Part shown: one piece after another, positions 1-9,092 of the stretch
Numbering within the stretch: the first letter of the stretch is position 1
Layout: every line of letters begins with the position of its first letter
Source of the DNA: Alteromonas sp. RKMC-009
GTDB lineage: Bacteria; Pseudomonadota; Gammaproteobacteria; Enterobacterales; Alteromonadaceae
Assembly (NCBI RefSeq): GCF_003584565.2
Contig: NZ_CP031010.1
Coordinates: 1,364,001 to 1,428,000, forward strand
Length of the DNA stretch: 64,000 bases
Direction of reading: 5' to 3'
The notes under the pieces: generated by a model
The model's input: the letters and a program-made list of their open reading frames with translations, nothing else
Databases searched by the model: none
What the model was told of the DNA's origin: nothing
Translations under genes and position numbers: made by a program

Positions 1-1
1 T

Positions 2-340
2 CAATTCTGGTGTGCGCAGCATAAAGTCAGCTTTAACGAAGAAAATCTTTATGACGTGCTGGCCCTGGTGGGGCTGGTGGGTATGGAAGATGTACCCTGC
101 CGCACACTGTCTGCAGGGCAACTTCGCCGTGTCGCTCTGGCAAGATTATGGTTGAAGCAGGCTGACGTGTGGATCCTCGATGAACCTTTTACCGCACTGG
201 ATACCCGTGGCGTTGCCCAACTGGAAGATAAAATATGTGAACATGTAGGTAATGGCGGTGCTGTGTTGACTACTTCACATCAGACACTGAGCCATCGCGC
301 GGGCGGGTATCAGACATTTGATTTGGAGTACCGGTTTTGA
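2..340 (+). CDS. ccmA: CcmA, heme exporter ATPase (5' part missing, runs off the window start)
   Basis: This is the C-terminal part of the ABC ATPase of the CcmABCD heme-handling complex, which releases holo-CcmE during cytochrome c maturation. The open frame runs from the first bases of the window, so the Walker A half lies outside. Visible are the ABC signature LSAGQLRRVALARL and the Walker B stretch VWILDEPFTALD, followed by a switch histidine in TTSHQT. The stop overlaps the ccmB start by four bases (ccmB begins at TTG 337). The family is about 205-210 aa; 112 codons are present here. The truncation is a window edge, not a mutation. Confidence 0.95.
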   Translation, partial: QFWCAQHKVSFNEENLYDVLALVGLVGMEDVPCRTLSAGQLRRVALARLWLKQADVWILDEPFTALDTRGVAQLEDKICEHVGNGGAVLTTSHQTLSHRAGGYQTFDLEYRF

Positions 341-1005
341 GCGGCCTGTATCAGGGGGTGTTTAAACGGGACCTGGCACTGGCATTTCGTCAGAAGGCCG
401 AGCTGGTACAGCCGCTTATGTTCTTACTCATGGTAGTGACATTATTTCCGCTGGGAATAGGACCCGGCCCTGAAACCCTGCAACGAATAGGACCGGGCGT
501 TATCTGGATAGCCGCTATATTGTCCTCATTGCTCGGGATGGAGCGCTTATTCCGGGACGATTTCGCAGATGGTTCACTGGAACAGCTACAATTATCCGGA
601 CAGCCCTACTATGCTGTCGCCGCCCTTAAAGTACTTTGCCACTGGCTGGTGACTTTCATTCCGCTTTTGCTGTTGTCACCTTTGCTTGCGCTGTTTCTTA
701 ATCTCACTGTTGACATGTACATAGCGCTGGTACTCACCCTGATGTTAGGAACACCGCTTTTGTCACTGGTGGGCGCAATCGGCACAGGATTAACGGTTGG
801 GCTTCAGCGTGGTGGTGTACTCCTGGCGCTGCTTTTGATCCCGGTTTTCATTCCATTATTGATATTTGCTACCTCGGCAGTGGATGCAGCTGCGCTACAA
901 TTACCCTACAGGGCGCAAATTGCTATTATTGGCGCGATGTTGTTGCTGGCAATGGCATTAGCTCCGGCTGCCATTGCCTACTCTTTAAAAGTGAGTCAGA
1001 ACTGA
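337..1005 (+). CDS. ccmB: CcmB, heme exporter membrane subunit
   Basis: Integral membrane subunit of the CcmABCD ABC complex. The 222-aa protein is hydrophobic throughout, with about six predicted membrane segments and the N-terminal motif FKRDLALAFRQKAEL typical of CcmB. The start is a TTG at 337 that overlaps the ccmA stop. A GGAG at 325-328 stands nine bases upstream, which supports this rare start. The stop overlaps the ATG of ccmC by one base. Length equals the family norm (about 220 aa). Confidence 0.95.
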   Translation: MSGLYQGVFKRDLALAFRQKAELVQPLMFLLMVVTLFPLGIGPGPETLQRIGPGVIWIAAILSSLLGMERLFRDDFADGSLEQLQLSGQPYYAVAALKVLCHWLVTFIPLLLLSPLLALFLNLTVDMYIALVLTLMLGTPLLSLVGAIGTGLTVGLQRGGVLLALLLIPVFIPLLIFATSAVDAAALQLPYRAQIAIIGAMLLLAMALAPAAIAYSLKVSQN

Positions 1006-1760
1006 TGTGGAAGTGGTTACATCCCTACGCCAAGCCTGAGCGGGCTTACCAGCTTTGTAATACGCTGCTCCCCTGGTTTTCAGTGGCTGCAGTAATCAAC
1101 TTGTTGTGCGGTACGGTATGGGGGCTTTTATTTGCGCCTCAGGATTATCAGCAAGGTGATTCCTTCAGAATTATCTACATCCATGTACCATCTGCCATGT
1201 TGTCAATGAGTACCTATGTTGCCATGGCCGTAGCTGCACTGGTGGGAATGGTTTGGCAATGGCGGACTGCTTACATGGCCATGATTGCCATGGCCCCTGT
1301 TGGTGCAGCGATGACATTCATTGCTTTGCTTACCGGTGCGGCATGGGGGAAACCTATGTGGGGCGCATGGTGGGTGTGGGATGCACGGCTGACATCAGAA
1401 CTTATTTTGCTGTTTTTGTATTTTGGCGTCATTGCCTTGTATACCGCGTTTGAAGATAAGCAGCAGGCGGGTAAAGCGGCGGGTGTTATGGCGCTGGTGG
1501 GTGTTGTGAACATCCCGGTGATCCACTATTCGGTAGAATGGTGGAATACATTGCATCAGGGTTCCACCATCACCAAATTCGACAAGCCGTCTATAGCGCC
1601 GGAGATGTTGTGGCCACTGCTGATTAATCTTGCAGGCTTTGCGCTGTTTATCGCCGCTGTTACGACCATGCGTATGAAAACTGAAATTCTGCGGCGGGAA
1701 ATGCACCGGCCCTGGGTGCAGGATATCACCGGTTTGCGGGAGACGTCTGATGCAGTTTAA
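1005..1760 (+). CDS. ccmC: CcmC, heme transfer to CcmE
   Basis: Membrane protein of the heme-handling family that holds heme in its periplasmic WWD domain and loads it onto CcmE. The 251-aa protein has about six membrane segments. The tryptophan-rich motif WGAWWVWDARLTS lies at residues 119-131. The two axial histidines, His60 (YIHVPSA) and His184 (NTLHQG), fall at the same positions as in the E. coli protein. The ATG overlaps the ccmB stop, and the 3' end overlaps ccmD by 11 bases, consistent with translational coupling. Confidence 0.97.
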   Translation: MWKWLHPYAKPERAYQLCNTLLPWFSVAAVINLLCGTVWGLLFAPQDYQQGDSFRIIYIHVPSAMLSMSTYVAMAVAALVGMVWQWRTAYMAMIAMAPVGAAMTFIALLTGAAWGKPMWGAWWVWDARLTSELILLFLYFGVIALYTAFEDKQQAGKAAGVMALVGVVNIPVIHYSVEWWNTLHQGSTITKFDKPSIAPEMLWPLLINLAGFALFIAAVTTMRMKTEILRREMHRPWVQDITGLRETSDAV

Positions 1761-1980
1761 CAGTTGGGCAGAATTTTGGGCTATGGGCGGTTACGGATTC
1801 TATGTCTGGCTGTCCTTTGGCATTGCTGCGCTGGTGATGACCGGCATTATTTGTCAAAGCTGGCTGGCGCATAAGCAACTCATCCGCCACATTGCTGCTG
1901 AGCAAAAGCGTAAAGAGCGCATCCGTATGGCTGCGCAAGCCGCTCAGGCTTCTTCCCCCAACTCTGACAGGAGCGTTTAG
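1750..1980 (+). CDS. ccmD: CcmD, small membrane subunit of heme exporter
   Basis: CcmD is a single-pass small protein needed to release holo-CcmE from CcmABC. This 76-aa product has the typical FWAMGGYGFYVWLSF N-terminal motif, one membrane helix, and a basic cytoplasmic tail (KRKERIR). It overlaps ccmC by 11 bases and precedes ccmE by one base. It is slightly long for the family (often 45-75 aa) because of the alanine/glutamine-rich tail. Confidence 0.92.
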   Translation: MQFNSWAEFWAMGGYGFYVWLSFGIAALVMTGIICQSWLAHKQLIRHIAAEQKRKERIRMAAQAAQASSPNSDRSV

Positions 1981-1981
1981 T

Positions 1982-2452
1982 ATGAATCCGCGCAGAAAAC
2001 AAAGGTTATTGGTTGTCACTCTGGTTGGCGCGCTGGTTACCGGTGCTGTGGGCCTGATGCTGTTCGCACTGACCGACAGTATCGATTTGTTCTACACGCC
2101 ATCTCAAATCGTCGATGGCCGCGAAGGCGTGAAGCCACAGGTTGGCCAGCGACTGAAAATAGGCGGAATGGTTGTGCCCGGCACTGTCAACCGTGACAAA
2201 GAAAGTCTTGCGGTATCCTTCGATCTTGTCGATACGGGACCCGCAGTGACGGTACGTTTCAAAGGCATTCTGCCGGATCTTTTCCGTGAGGGGCAGGGAA
2301 TTGTGGCTACCGGTACACTGGTGGCAGACCGTGTCATTGAAGCGCAGGAAGTGCTGGCAAAACACGACGAAGATTATATGCCGCCGGAACTGGCTGAACA
2401 GATGAAAGGCATTAAACACGTGAAGCCGGCAAATACCGGAGCCGGACAATGA
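1982..2452 (+). CDS. ccmE: CcmE, periplasmic heme chaperone
   Basis: CcmE binds heme covalently in the periplasm and passes it to CcmF/H. The start is ATG 1982, preceded by an AGGAG at 1968-1972; this gives MNPRRKQRLL followed by a single membrane anchor. The open frame extends further upstream but that part overlaps ccmD and is not needed. The heme-binding motif LAKHDEDYMP puts the covalent histidine at His128 and the axial tyrosine at Tyr132. The 156-aa length fits the family. The stop overlaps ccmF in ATGA fashion. Confidence 0.96.
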   Translation: MNPRRKQRLLVVTLVGALVTGAVGLMLFALTDSIDLFYTPSQIVDGREGVKPQVGQRLKIGGMVVPGTVNRDKESLAVSFDLVDTGPAVTVRFKGILPDLFREGQGIVATGTLVADRVIEAQEVLAKHDEDYMPPELAEQMKGIKHVKPANTGAGQ

Positions 2453-4446
2453 TCCCTGAGCTGGGTAATATTTCACTGACACTGGCACTGGTATGCGCCA
2501 TTTTACTGGCTGTGTATCCGCTATGGGGCGCGCAGACAAAGCATACTTTTTTGATGGGTACTGCCAAGCCGCTGGCCTCTGGCATGTTCCTGTTTACATT
2601 GCTGGCGTTTGTTGCGCTGGTGTGGGCCTTCGTCACCGATGATTTCAGCGTCGCTTACGTAGCGCAACATTCTAACAGCAGACTGCCGGACTATTACAAA
2701 GTGACAGCCGTGTGGGGCGGACATGAAGGTTCGTTCCTGCTGTGGGTACTGATGTTATCTGTCTGGACCATGGCTGTAGCAATATTTAGCAAAGGCATTC
2801 CGGATGAAATGGTATCCCGTGTTTTGTCGGTGCTGGGCGCTGTGGGGATCGGTTTCTACCTGTTTATGCTGCTCACTTCAAACCCTTTTGACAGCATGTT
2901 GCCTTTCTTTCCCGTGGACGGGCGGGACTTAAATCCTCTTTTGCAGGATTTCGGCATGATTATCCATCCCCCCATGCTGTATATGGGATACGTGGGCTTC
3001 TCTGTTTCCTTTGCCTTTGCCATTTCCGCACTGATTTCCGGTCAGCTGGATTCAACCTGGGCACGTTGGTCACGCCCCTGGGTGATTGCTGCATGGTCGT
3101 TCCTCACCGTAGGGATCGCGCTGGGAAGCTGGTGGGCCTATTATGAGCTCGGCTGGGGCGGATGGTGGTTCTGGGATCCTGTTGAGAATGCGTCCTTCAT
3201 GCCATGGCTGGTTGGCACGGCGCTGATGCATTCTCTGGCTGTGACAGAAAAGCGTAAGGTGTTTAAATCCTGGACTGTTCTGTTAGCCATCGCAGCGTTT
3301 TCATTAAGCCTGCTTGGTACTTTCCTGGTGCGCTCCGGCGTCATTGTATCGGTACACTCTTTTGCAAGTGACCCGTCAAGAGGACTTTTTATCCTCGGTA
3401 TCCTGGTCGTGCTGTCCGGAACCGGTTTATTGCTGTACGCGCTGAGAGCATCACAGCTGAAATCACCAGGCCGTTATGGCCTGTTTTCCCGTGAAGTCCT
3501 GCTGATGGGGAACAATGTATTTTTGTGTGCAGCAACACTGGTGGTGCTTCTGGGCACGCTGCTGCCTCTGGTTCATAAAGAGCTTGGCCTGGGTTCTATA
3601 TCCATCGGTGCGCCGTTCTTTAATCAGATGTTTACAGTCCTGATAGTACCTTTCGTGTTCTTTCTTGGCCTCGGCCCGCTGACAAGATGGAAGCACCAGG
3701 CGCCGGGGGCATTGCAGAGGCAAATCATCATTGCCGCCGGACTGAGTATCAGCGCCGGGTTACTGATTAATTTTACCTACGATTCTCCTACCTATATGGC
3801 TGCGCTGGGTCTGGTACTGGCTGCGTGGATCCTGGTGACCTCGGTGCTGGAAGTCATGCAGCGCACTGATGCAATGCCGCAGGACAGCTTGTGGCGAAAA
3901 TTACGTAAGCTCACACCCAGCCACTGGGGCATGGTTCTTGGTCACCTTGGTTTTGCTGTTACGATTATTGGTATCACCCTTGTGTCAAATTACGCGCTGG
4001 AGCGTGATATCCGTATGGCGCCCGGAGAAACCGCAGAACTGGGCGGTTACACGTTTAAATTCAATGAAGTGAAACCGTTTCAGGGGCCAAATTATACCGC
4101 TGATATCGGCGTTTTTGATGTGTATGTTGATGGTGAAAAGCTAGTCCACCTGGAACCGGAAAAACGCATGTATACCGTGCAGAGAATGCCGATGACGGAA
4201 GCGGGCATTCACTCCACCGTCTTCCGTGATCTTTTTATTGCTATGGGCGAGCCCCTTGATGACGGTGCCTGGGCGGTGCGGGTGTACATCAAACCCTTTG
4301 TTACATGGATCTGGGCCGGAGCAGTTATTATGGCGCTGGGTGGGATCTGCTCTGTTTCAGACCGCCGCTACCGGATGGCAAGACTGGCAAAAGTGAAAAA
4401 AGTCTTTCGTGCTTCAACATCCCCTATGGCAGGAGAGCAGGGATGA
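2449..4446 (+). CDS. ccmF: CcmF, cytochrome c heme lyase subunit
   Basis: Large membrane protein that, with CcmH and CcmI, ligates heme to apocytochrome c. At 665 aa it has many membrane helices. The WWD motif WGGWWFWDPVENASF is at residues 236-250, and His173 lies in IIHPPMLY, one of the conserved heme-ligand regions. A large periplasmic loop near the C terminus (about residues 520-620) precedes the last helix. Start and stop overlap ccmE and ccmG by ATGA junctions. Confidence 0.97.
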   Translation: MIPELGNISLTLALVCAILLAVYPLWGAQTKHTFLMGTAKPLASGMFLFTLLAFVALVWAFVTDDFSVAYVAQHSNSRLPDYYKVTAVWGGHEGSFLLWVLMLSVWTMAVAIFSKGIPDEMVSRVLSVLGAVGIGFYLFMLLTSNPFDSMLPFFPVDGRDLNPLLQDFGMIIHPPMLYMGYVGFSVSFAFAISALISGQLDSTWARWSRPWVIAAWSFLTVGIALGSWWAYYELGWGGWWFWDPVENASFMPWLVGTALMHSLAVTEKRKVFKSWTVLLAIAAFSLSLLGTFLVRSGVIVSVHSFASDPSRGLFILGILVVLSGTGLLLYALRASQLKSPGRYGLFSREVLLMGNNVFLCAATLVVLLGTLLPLVHKELGLGSISIGAPFFNQMFTVLIVPFVFFLGLGPLTRWKHQAPGALQRQIIIAAGLSISAGLLINFTYDSPTYMAALGLVLAAWILVTSVLEVMQRTDAMPQDSLWRKLRKLTPSHWGMVLGHLGFAVTIIGITLVSNYALERDIRMAPGETAELGGYTFKFNEVKPFQGPNYTADIGVFDVYVDGEKLVHLEPEKRMYTVQRMPMTEAGIHSTVFRDLFIAMGEPLDDGAWAVRVYIKPFVTWIWAGAVIMALGGICSVSDRRYRMARLAKVKKVFRASTSPMAGEQG

Positions 4447-5048
4447 AAAAAACAGGTTTATTTATAATTCCGCTGGTGATTTTTCTGGCACTGGTGGTGT
4501 TTCTTTTTCAGGGACTGTTTTCCGATCCCAGAGCACTGGACTCACAAGTGCAGGATAAGGTGGTGCCGGACTTCTCGTTGCCCGATCTGATGCAGCCTGA
4601 TGTTGTTTACACTCCCGACGTTTTTAAAGGCAAGGTCACGATTCTGAACGTGTGGGGCGTATGGTGTGTTACCTGTGCCGTTGAAATGCCTTATCTTACG
4701 GAACTACGTCATGAGCAGCAGGTCAACTTTGTCGGTTTGTATTTTGATCAGGATCTGGATCCTGACTTCGGCACGAAAACACTGAGCCGGGTGCAGCAGG
4801 AAGTCACATCAATGCTAAGCCGCTACGGCAATCCGTATCAGTACAATATCTTTGATGTTTACCGTGACACCTCGCTGGATTTAGGTGTGACCGGTGCTCC
4901 GGAGCACTTCCTGATAGACAGCCGCGGTATTGTCAGAATGCATCACATCGGTGATATCAATCCCAGAGTCTGGGAAACCAAAGTTGGGCCTTTGTACCGT
5001 AAGCTCCTGACTGAGCAGGAAGCGCAGCAAGCCGGAGGTGCCGGATGA
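4443..5048 (+). CDS. ccmG: CcmG/DsbE, thioredoxin-like thiol reductant for cytochrome c
   Basis: Membrane-anchored periplasmic thioredoxin-fold protein that keeps apocytochrome CXXCH cysteines reduced. The ATG at 4443 overlaps the ccmF stop. It encodes a 201-aa protein with an N-terminal anchor (residues 5-24), the active site Cys75-Val-Thr-Cys78 in NVWGVWCVTCAVEMP, and the cis-proline loop GVTGAPEHFLID. E. coli has Pro at the first variable position (CPTC); Val there is a known kind of variation rather than a defect. The longer upstream frame lies inside ccmF and was rejected. Confidence 0.95.
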   Translation: MKKTGLFIIPLVIFLALVVFLFQGLFSDPRALDSQVQDKVVPDFSLPDLMQPDVVYTPDVFKGKVTILNVWGVWCVTCAVEMPYLTELRHEQQVNFVGLYFDQDLDPDFGTKTLSRVQQEVTSMLSRYGNPYQYNIFDVYRDTSLDLGVTGAPEHFLIDSRGIVRMHHIGDINPRVWETKVGPLYRKLLTEQEAQQAGGAG

Positions 5049-5497
5049 ATACCATACGGATAGCTTTGCTTTTACTGGTTTCTTTACTGTCTGTGACCGC
5101 GATAGCGGTAGAAGATAACTATGCTTTTGACGATCCGGCACGGCGGGCACTTTTTCTCAAGCTGACCGGAGAACTGCGTTGTCCCATGTGTCAGAACCAG
5201 AATATTGCCGATTCTGACGCCATGATCGCCCATGATATGCGCAGGAAAGTATATTCACTCATGCAGCAGGGCAAGTCAGAAGATGAAATCATCGGCTACA
5301 TGAAAGAACGCTACGGTGACTTTGTTTATTACAAACCGCCGGTGAACATTGCCACATTTTGGTTATGGGCTCTACCCGTGCTGTTTATTGCAGTGGTGCT
5401 GTTCTTCGTTACCCGCAAATCCGGCCAGAGTATGCCGGTGGACACGGAAGAGAAATTAAAGCGCGCAGAAGCTATGTTAAAACAGGATAAAGAATGA
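5045..5497 (+). CDS. ccmH: CcmH, thiol-disulfide component of heme lyase
   Basis: Periplasmic thiol oxidoreductase of the CcmFHI heme lyase. The 150-aa product has a signal peptide or anchor at residues 1-22, the LRCPMCQNQNIADS motif with Cys46 and Cys49, a three-helix domain and a C-terminal membrane helix (about 105-122). It corresponds only to the N-terminal domain of the fused E. coli CcmH; the TPR part is the separate next gene. Junctions with ccmG and ccmI are four-base overlaps. Confidence 0.96.
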   Translation: MNTIRIALLLLVSLLSVTAIAVEDNYAFDDPARRALFLKLTGELRCPMCQNQNIADSDAMIAHDMRRKVYSLMQQGKSEDEIIGYMKERYGDFVYYKPPVNIATFWLWALPVLFIAVVLFFVTRKSGQSMPVDTEEKLKRAEAMLKQDKE

Positions 5498-6747
5498 GCT
5501 GGACTGAATTCGGGCTGATTACCTCAGGATTGATCACTCTGGTCCTGTTGCTCGTTGCCTTCCCGTGGTTACGTCGTCGTGAAGTACGTCAGCGGGATGT
5601 CTTATCGAACATTGAAATTGTCCGTCAGCGGCTGACTGAACTGGAAAGAGAGGTCTCTGAAGGTCTCATTTCCGAAGCTGACAGGCAAAAAGCCAGTGAT
5701 GAACTGAAGCTCGCTATGGTGGATGAGGCCGGTTCTGAAGCGACGGTGAAGAAACAGTCTGCACTTCTGCCTTTGCTGACCGGTGCAGTGCTGGCCATAG
5801 CTACGGGCACTATCGTTTACGCGTCGGTCAACCATCTGCAACAGGTCAGACAGGCTGAGGCGGCTATCGAGTCACTGCCGGAATTGAGTGACAAGCTGGC
5901 ATCCGGTGATGCCGGTAGCTTCACTGCGCAGGATATTGCCAGCCTGACCTATGCTATCCGCCAGCGGCTGCGCAGCGAACCCGAAGATGCTACCGGATGG
6001 ATGTTTTTGGGCCGGTTGTGGATGTCTGTGGGAGAAGATGAGCAGGCTTTACAATCTATTCAGCGGGCTTTGTCACTCAAACCCGGTGACATGACTATCA
6101 GGATTACGTATGCGCAAGCATTGATGGTGTCTGAAGACGCCGGAAAGCTGGCCGCCGCCCGGCGGGTTTTGCAGAGTCTGACAGAAGAAAACCCTGAGAA
6201 TGATAACTTATCTTTGATGATGGCTGTGGTATCGGCAAGGCTGGGTGATCTGGCCGGCACCGAGCGGTACTTTGCGCTTATCCGCGATAAACTGACGCCG
6301 CAACATGAAACCCGTCTGGCGCTGGAAGAACGTATTGCCGGTCTTAAAAAGCAGCAACAATCTGTGCCTGTTGCAGCAGAGCAAATGGCTGCTAAAACAG
6401 GGTTTGATATTACGGTAACTATTGCTGATGAAATAAAAGATAAACTTCCTGACGATGGTTATCTGATTGTTTATGCGCAGGATGCACAGAGTGAAAACCG
6501 TATGCCGGCGGCCGTAGTTAAAATGCAGTTACAAAATTTTCCTGTATCTTTGTCGCTAAGTACGGATAATGCCATGGTGCCAACGTTCACTTTGGCATCT
6601 CTGCAGCAGGTTAAGCTTACCGCAAGAATATCGACCGGTGATGATGTTATGCCCGCTGCCGGAGACCTCAGTGGAGTACTTACGGTACCGGTGTCACCGG
6701 GCGAAGTGCTCCCGCTCCCGATACAAATCAACAAGGAATTGCAGTGA
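5494..6747 (+). CDS. ccmI: CcmI, TPR apocytochrome chaperone of the heme lyase
   Basis: CcmI presents apocytochrome c to the heme lyase. The 417-aa protein has an N-terminal membrane helix (residues 7-26), a cytoplasmic loop with an RRREVRQRDV basic stretch, a second helix near 88-110, and tetratricopeptide repeats (GWMFLGRLWMSVGEDEQALQSIQRALSLKPGD and following). A C-terminal beta-rich domain of about 120 residues matches the long form found in marine gammaproteobacteria. It overlaps mlaA by four bases. Confidence 0.93.
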   Translation: MSWTEFGLITSGLITLVLLLVAFPWLRRREVRQRDVLSNIEIVRQRLTELEREVSEGLISEADRQKASDELKLAMVDEAGSEATVKKQSALLPLLTGAVLAIATGTIVYASVNHLQQVRQAEAAIESLPELSDKLASGDAGSFTAQDIASLTYAIRQRLRSEPEDATGWMFLGRLWMSVGEDEQALQSIQRALSLKPGDMTIRITYAQALMVSEDAGKLAAARRVLQSLTEENPENDNLSLMMAVVSARLGDLAGTERYFALIRDKLTPQHETRLALEERIAGLKKQQQSVPVAAEQMAAKTGFDITVTIADEIKDKLPDDGYLIVYAQDAQSENRMPAAVVKMQLQNFPVSLSLSTDNAMVPTFTLASLQQVKLTARISTGDDVMPAAGDLSGVLTVPVSPGEVLPLPIQINKELQ

Positions 6748-7562
6748 TCAATACGTCTAAATCACTCTTCGCCTGCATTTTGCTGGGCATAACGTTAATG
6801 TCAGGTTGCGCCAGTCAGCGTGCTTTGGATGAGCAGGCACAGGCCAGCAACGAGATGCCGCAAGGCGACCCGCGGGATCCGCTGGAGCCACTGAACCGTG
6901 TGGCCTGGAATTTCAACTGGGAAGTACTTGACCAATACATTTTGCGCCCGGTAACAATTGGTTATGTGACTGTTATGCCGCAATTTGCCCGGACCGGACT
7001 TGTGAATGCCACCAATAACCTGGATGAGCCCGGTAATATGTTTAATAACTTTTTCCAGGGAAAAATTGACGAAGGGCTGGATAGTCTGGCCAGATTTATC
7101 ATCAACTCTACCGTAGGATTGTTCGGTGCGTTTGATGTGGCCGACGCGATGGGTATCAAACGTCAGCGTGAGAATTTCGGAGAAGTGCTCGGCTACTGGG
7201 GCGTGGAAACGGGTCCTTACCTCATGTTTCCTGCACTGGGGCCAAGCGATCCGCGCTCACTGGCCGGTGATGTAGCGGATAACGTGTATTATCCGATGAC
7301 TGTGCTTACCGGTAGCATGAATGTGGCCCGTTTCGCTGTCTCTATTCTGGAAGGCCGTGCAGGGCTGATCGATCAGGAGCCGCAGCTTGAGCAGGCGATT
7401 GATGACTATGCCTTCGTTAAAAACGCTTATTTCCAGAATCTGGAATTTCGTGTAACTGACGGCAAAAGTGGTGAAAAGGTGATTAAGCAGGAAGAGTTGG
7501 ACGATTTCGAAGAATTTGAATCTATGCTTGATGATCTTGATTTGCCTGAAGAGCAGAACTAG
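6744..7562 (+). CDS. mlaA: MlaA/VacJ lipoprotein, outer membrane phospholipid removal
   Basis: Outer-membrane lipoprotein of the Mla pathway, which removes mislocalised phospholipids from the outer leaflet. GTG start at 6744 with AAGGAA six bases upstream. The signal peptide ends in LMSGC with the lipid-modified Cys at residue 22. The VacJ core begins at DPLEPLNRVAWNFN and includes YLMFPALGPSDPRSLAGD. It is 272 aa with an acidic C terminus. It is the last gene of the ccm transcript, an arrangement that links it by position only, not by function. Confidence 0.95.
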   Translation: MINTSKSLFACILLGITLMSGCASQRALDEQAQASNEMPQGDPRDPLEPLNRVAWNFNWEVLDQYILRPVTIGYVTVMPQFARTGLVNATNNLDEPGNMFNNFFQGKIDEGLDSLARFIINSTVGLFGAFDVADAMGIKRQRENFGEVLGYWGVETGPYLMFPALGPSDPRSLAGDVADNVYYPMTVLTGSMNVARFAVSILEGRAGLIDQEPQLEQAIDDYAFVKNAYFQNLEFRVTDGKSGEKVIKQEELDDFEEFESMLDDLDLPEEQN

Positions 7563-7580
7563 CCGTCATTCAGATTGCTG

Positions 7581-7615
7581 CTGTAATAAAAATATGCGGA
7601 GATAGTTTCTCCGCA
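7581..7615 (-). terminator. Intrinsic terminator of the galE transcript
   Basis: A perfect eight-base stem (TGCGGAGA / TCTCCGCA, 7595-7615) is followed on the minus strand by TATTTTTATT. It lies between the convergent mlaA and galE genes and has a T-tract only in the galE direction. Confidence 0.75.
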
Positions 7616-7629
7616 CTCCGGTACTTATT

Positions 7630-7653
7630 CCGGCACACATTTCAGTGTGCCGG
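7630..7653. repeat. Perfect 9-bp inverted repeat between mlaA and galE
   Basis: CCGGCACAC and GTGTGCCGG flank a six-base loop. Neither side carries a clear T-tract, so this is a stable hairpin of uncertain role at the convergent 3' ends, possibly mRNA-end protection. Confidence 0.6.
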
Positions 7654-7663
7654 CGGCTCATAA

Positions 7664-8683
7664 TCAGTCCTGATAACCTTTCGGGTTATTTGACTGCCAG
7701 TGCCACACATCTTTACACATGTCCTGCAGGTTTTTTTCAGCATGCCAGTTAAGCTCTTTTGCCGCCAGTGTAGGGTCGGCATAACAGGCTGCAACATCAC
7801 CGCTGCGTCTGGGAGCTATGCGGTAGTTAACAGTTTGCCCTGATGCTTCTTCGAATGCTTTAATCATCTCCAGCACGGAATAGCCTTGTCCGGTTCCCAG
7901 ATTGTACACATCCAGTCCCATGTTAAGTGCCAGGCGGTCAAGTGCTTTCAGGTGCCCATTGGCAAGGTCTTCAACGTGAATGTAGTCTCTTACGCCTGTA
8001 CCATCTTCTGTATCGTAGTCATCACCGAATACGCTCAGTTGTTCCAGTTTACCTGTAGCTACCTGAGAGATGTATGGCATCAGGTTGTTCGGAATACCAT
8101 TAGGATCCTCACCAATCAGGCCTGACTTATGTGCACCCACCGGATTGAAGTAACGCAACAACACGATGTTCCATTGCTCATCTGACTTGTACAAATCTGT
8201 CAGCATGTGTTCCACCATGAGTTTTGACATGCCGTAAGGGTTAGTCGGATGGCCTGTTGCCATTTTCTCATGCAATGGTAACGACACAGGATCGCCGTAG
8301 ACAGTGGCTGAAGAGGAGAAAACCAGATTCATGACATTGTGCTTACGCATTGCCTTACACAGGCTCAGCGTGCCGTACATGTTGTTTTCGTAGTATTCCA
8401 GAGGCTTCTGTACAGATTCACCAACCGCCTTCAGACCGGCAAAGTGGATCACTGCATTAACCTGATGCTGGCTGAAAATGGTATCCAGTACATTGTCATC
8501 GCGGATGTCACCCTGTACGAATGTCACTTGTTTACCAGTGATTTTTTCAACACGACGAAGGGATTCGGCACTGGAATTAACCAGGTTATCGAGTACGACA
8601 ACATGATACTCCTGTTCCAGCAGCTGAAGCACAGTGTGGCTGCCGATATATCCTGCACCGCCTGTTACCAGGATGGTTTTCAT
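7664..8683 (-). CDS. galE: UDP-glucose 4-epimerase GalE
   Basis: Interconverts UDP-glucose and UDP-galactose (often also the N-acetyl forms), using tightly bound NAD. The 339-aa protein has the Rossmann motif [10 protein letters not shown] at residues 7-16, SSSATVYG with the catalytic serine, and the YGMSK Tyr150/Lys154 pair. The ATG at 8683 overlaps the stop of the upstream small membrane protein by ATGA, so the two are coupled. It can supply UDP-galactose for the polysaccharide locus a few kilobases away. Confidence 0.97.
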   Translation of the reverse strand: MKTILVTGGAGYIGSHTVLQLLEQEYHVVVLDNLVNSSAESLRRVEKITGKQVTFVQGDIRDDNVLDTIFSQHQVNAVIHFAGLKAVGESVQKPLEYYENNMYGTLSLCKAMRKHNVMNLVFSSSATVYGDPVSLPLHEKMATGHPTNPYGMSKLMVEHMLTDLYKSDEQWNIVLLRYFNPVGAHKSGLIGEDPNGIPNNLMPYISQVATGKLEQLSVFGDDYDTEDGTGVRDYIHVEDLANGHLKALDRLALNMGLDVYNLGTGQGYSVLEMIKAFEEASGQTVNYRIAPRRSGDVAACYADPTLAAKELNWHAEKNLQDMCKDVWHWQSNNPKGYQD

Positions 8684-8982
8684 TGTCTCTCCTTAGATAA
8701 TATTTGTGGCACATACTTGGCGCACAGTGAATATTGAATAGGTTTCACGACTAACGGATACAACAAAAATACCAGCAATGCCCACAGCAATGAGTGCCAG
8801 TTCGTAGTTGTCCGTATAATCAAGGCAAACACCGGTACGATAACCAGTAGTTTTAAAATATTGAGCAGAGTTTTTTCGGGGACAGTGAGACATTTTGCGG
8901 CACTGTCCAACACAGTCATACGCTGAGCAAGGGGAAGAGCGGACAGGCCCGGAATTTGTCTGGTAGAAAAATAAATTGCCAT
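8680..8982 (-). CDS. Small two-helix membrane protein of unknown function
   Basis: A 100-aa protein with a conserved-looking N terminus ([16 protein letters not shown]) and two hydrophobic helices (about residues 43-58 and 65-82), ending in a short basic tail. I recall similar small proteins in Alteromonadales grouped as DUF6170, but cannot confirm the family from sequence alone. It ends in an ATGA overlap with galE, which argues that it is a real translated gene. No function is assigned. Confidence 0.75.
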   Translation of the reverse strand: MAIYFSTRQIPGLSALPLAQRMTVLDSAAKCLTVPEKTLLNILKLLVIVPVFALIIRTTTNWHSLLWALLVFLLYPLVVKPIQYSLCAKYVPQILSKERQ

Positions 8983-9003
8983 TACTGCTTGATGATCCTG
9001 AAA

Positions 9004-9043
9004 AGAAAAAACCGCTGAACCAGGAATAACGTTACAGCGGTTT
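9004..9043 (-). terminator. Intrinsic terminator of the POT transporter gene
   Basis: The stem AAACCGCTG / CAGCGGTTT (9009-9043) is followed by TTTTTTCTTTTC on the minus strand, about 50 bases after the transporter stop. Confidence 0.8.
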
Positions 9044-9092
9044 ATAATAGATTAATCGGTAGCGGGATCAACCCGCCTTTGGTGGAAGGTGT

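Noticed and set aside
4665-4676. CcmG active site CVTC instead of CPTC considered as a defect
   Set aside because: Both cysteines and the cis-proline loop are present, and variation at the second position is known in functional CcmG-type proteins.
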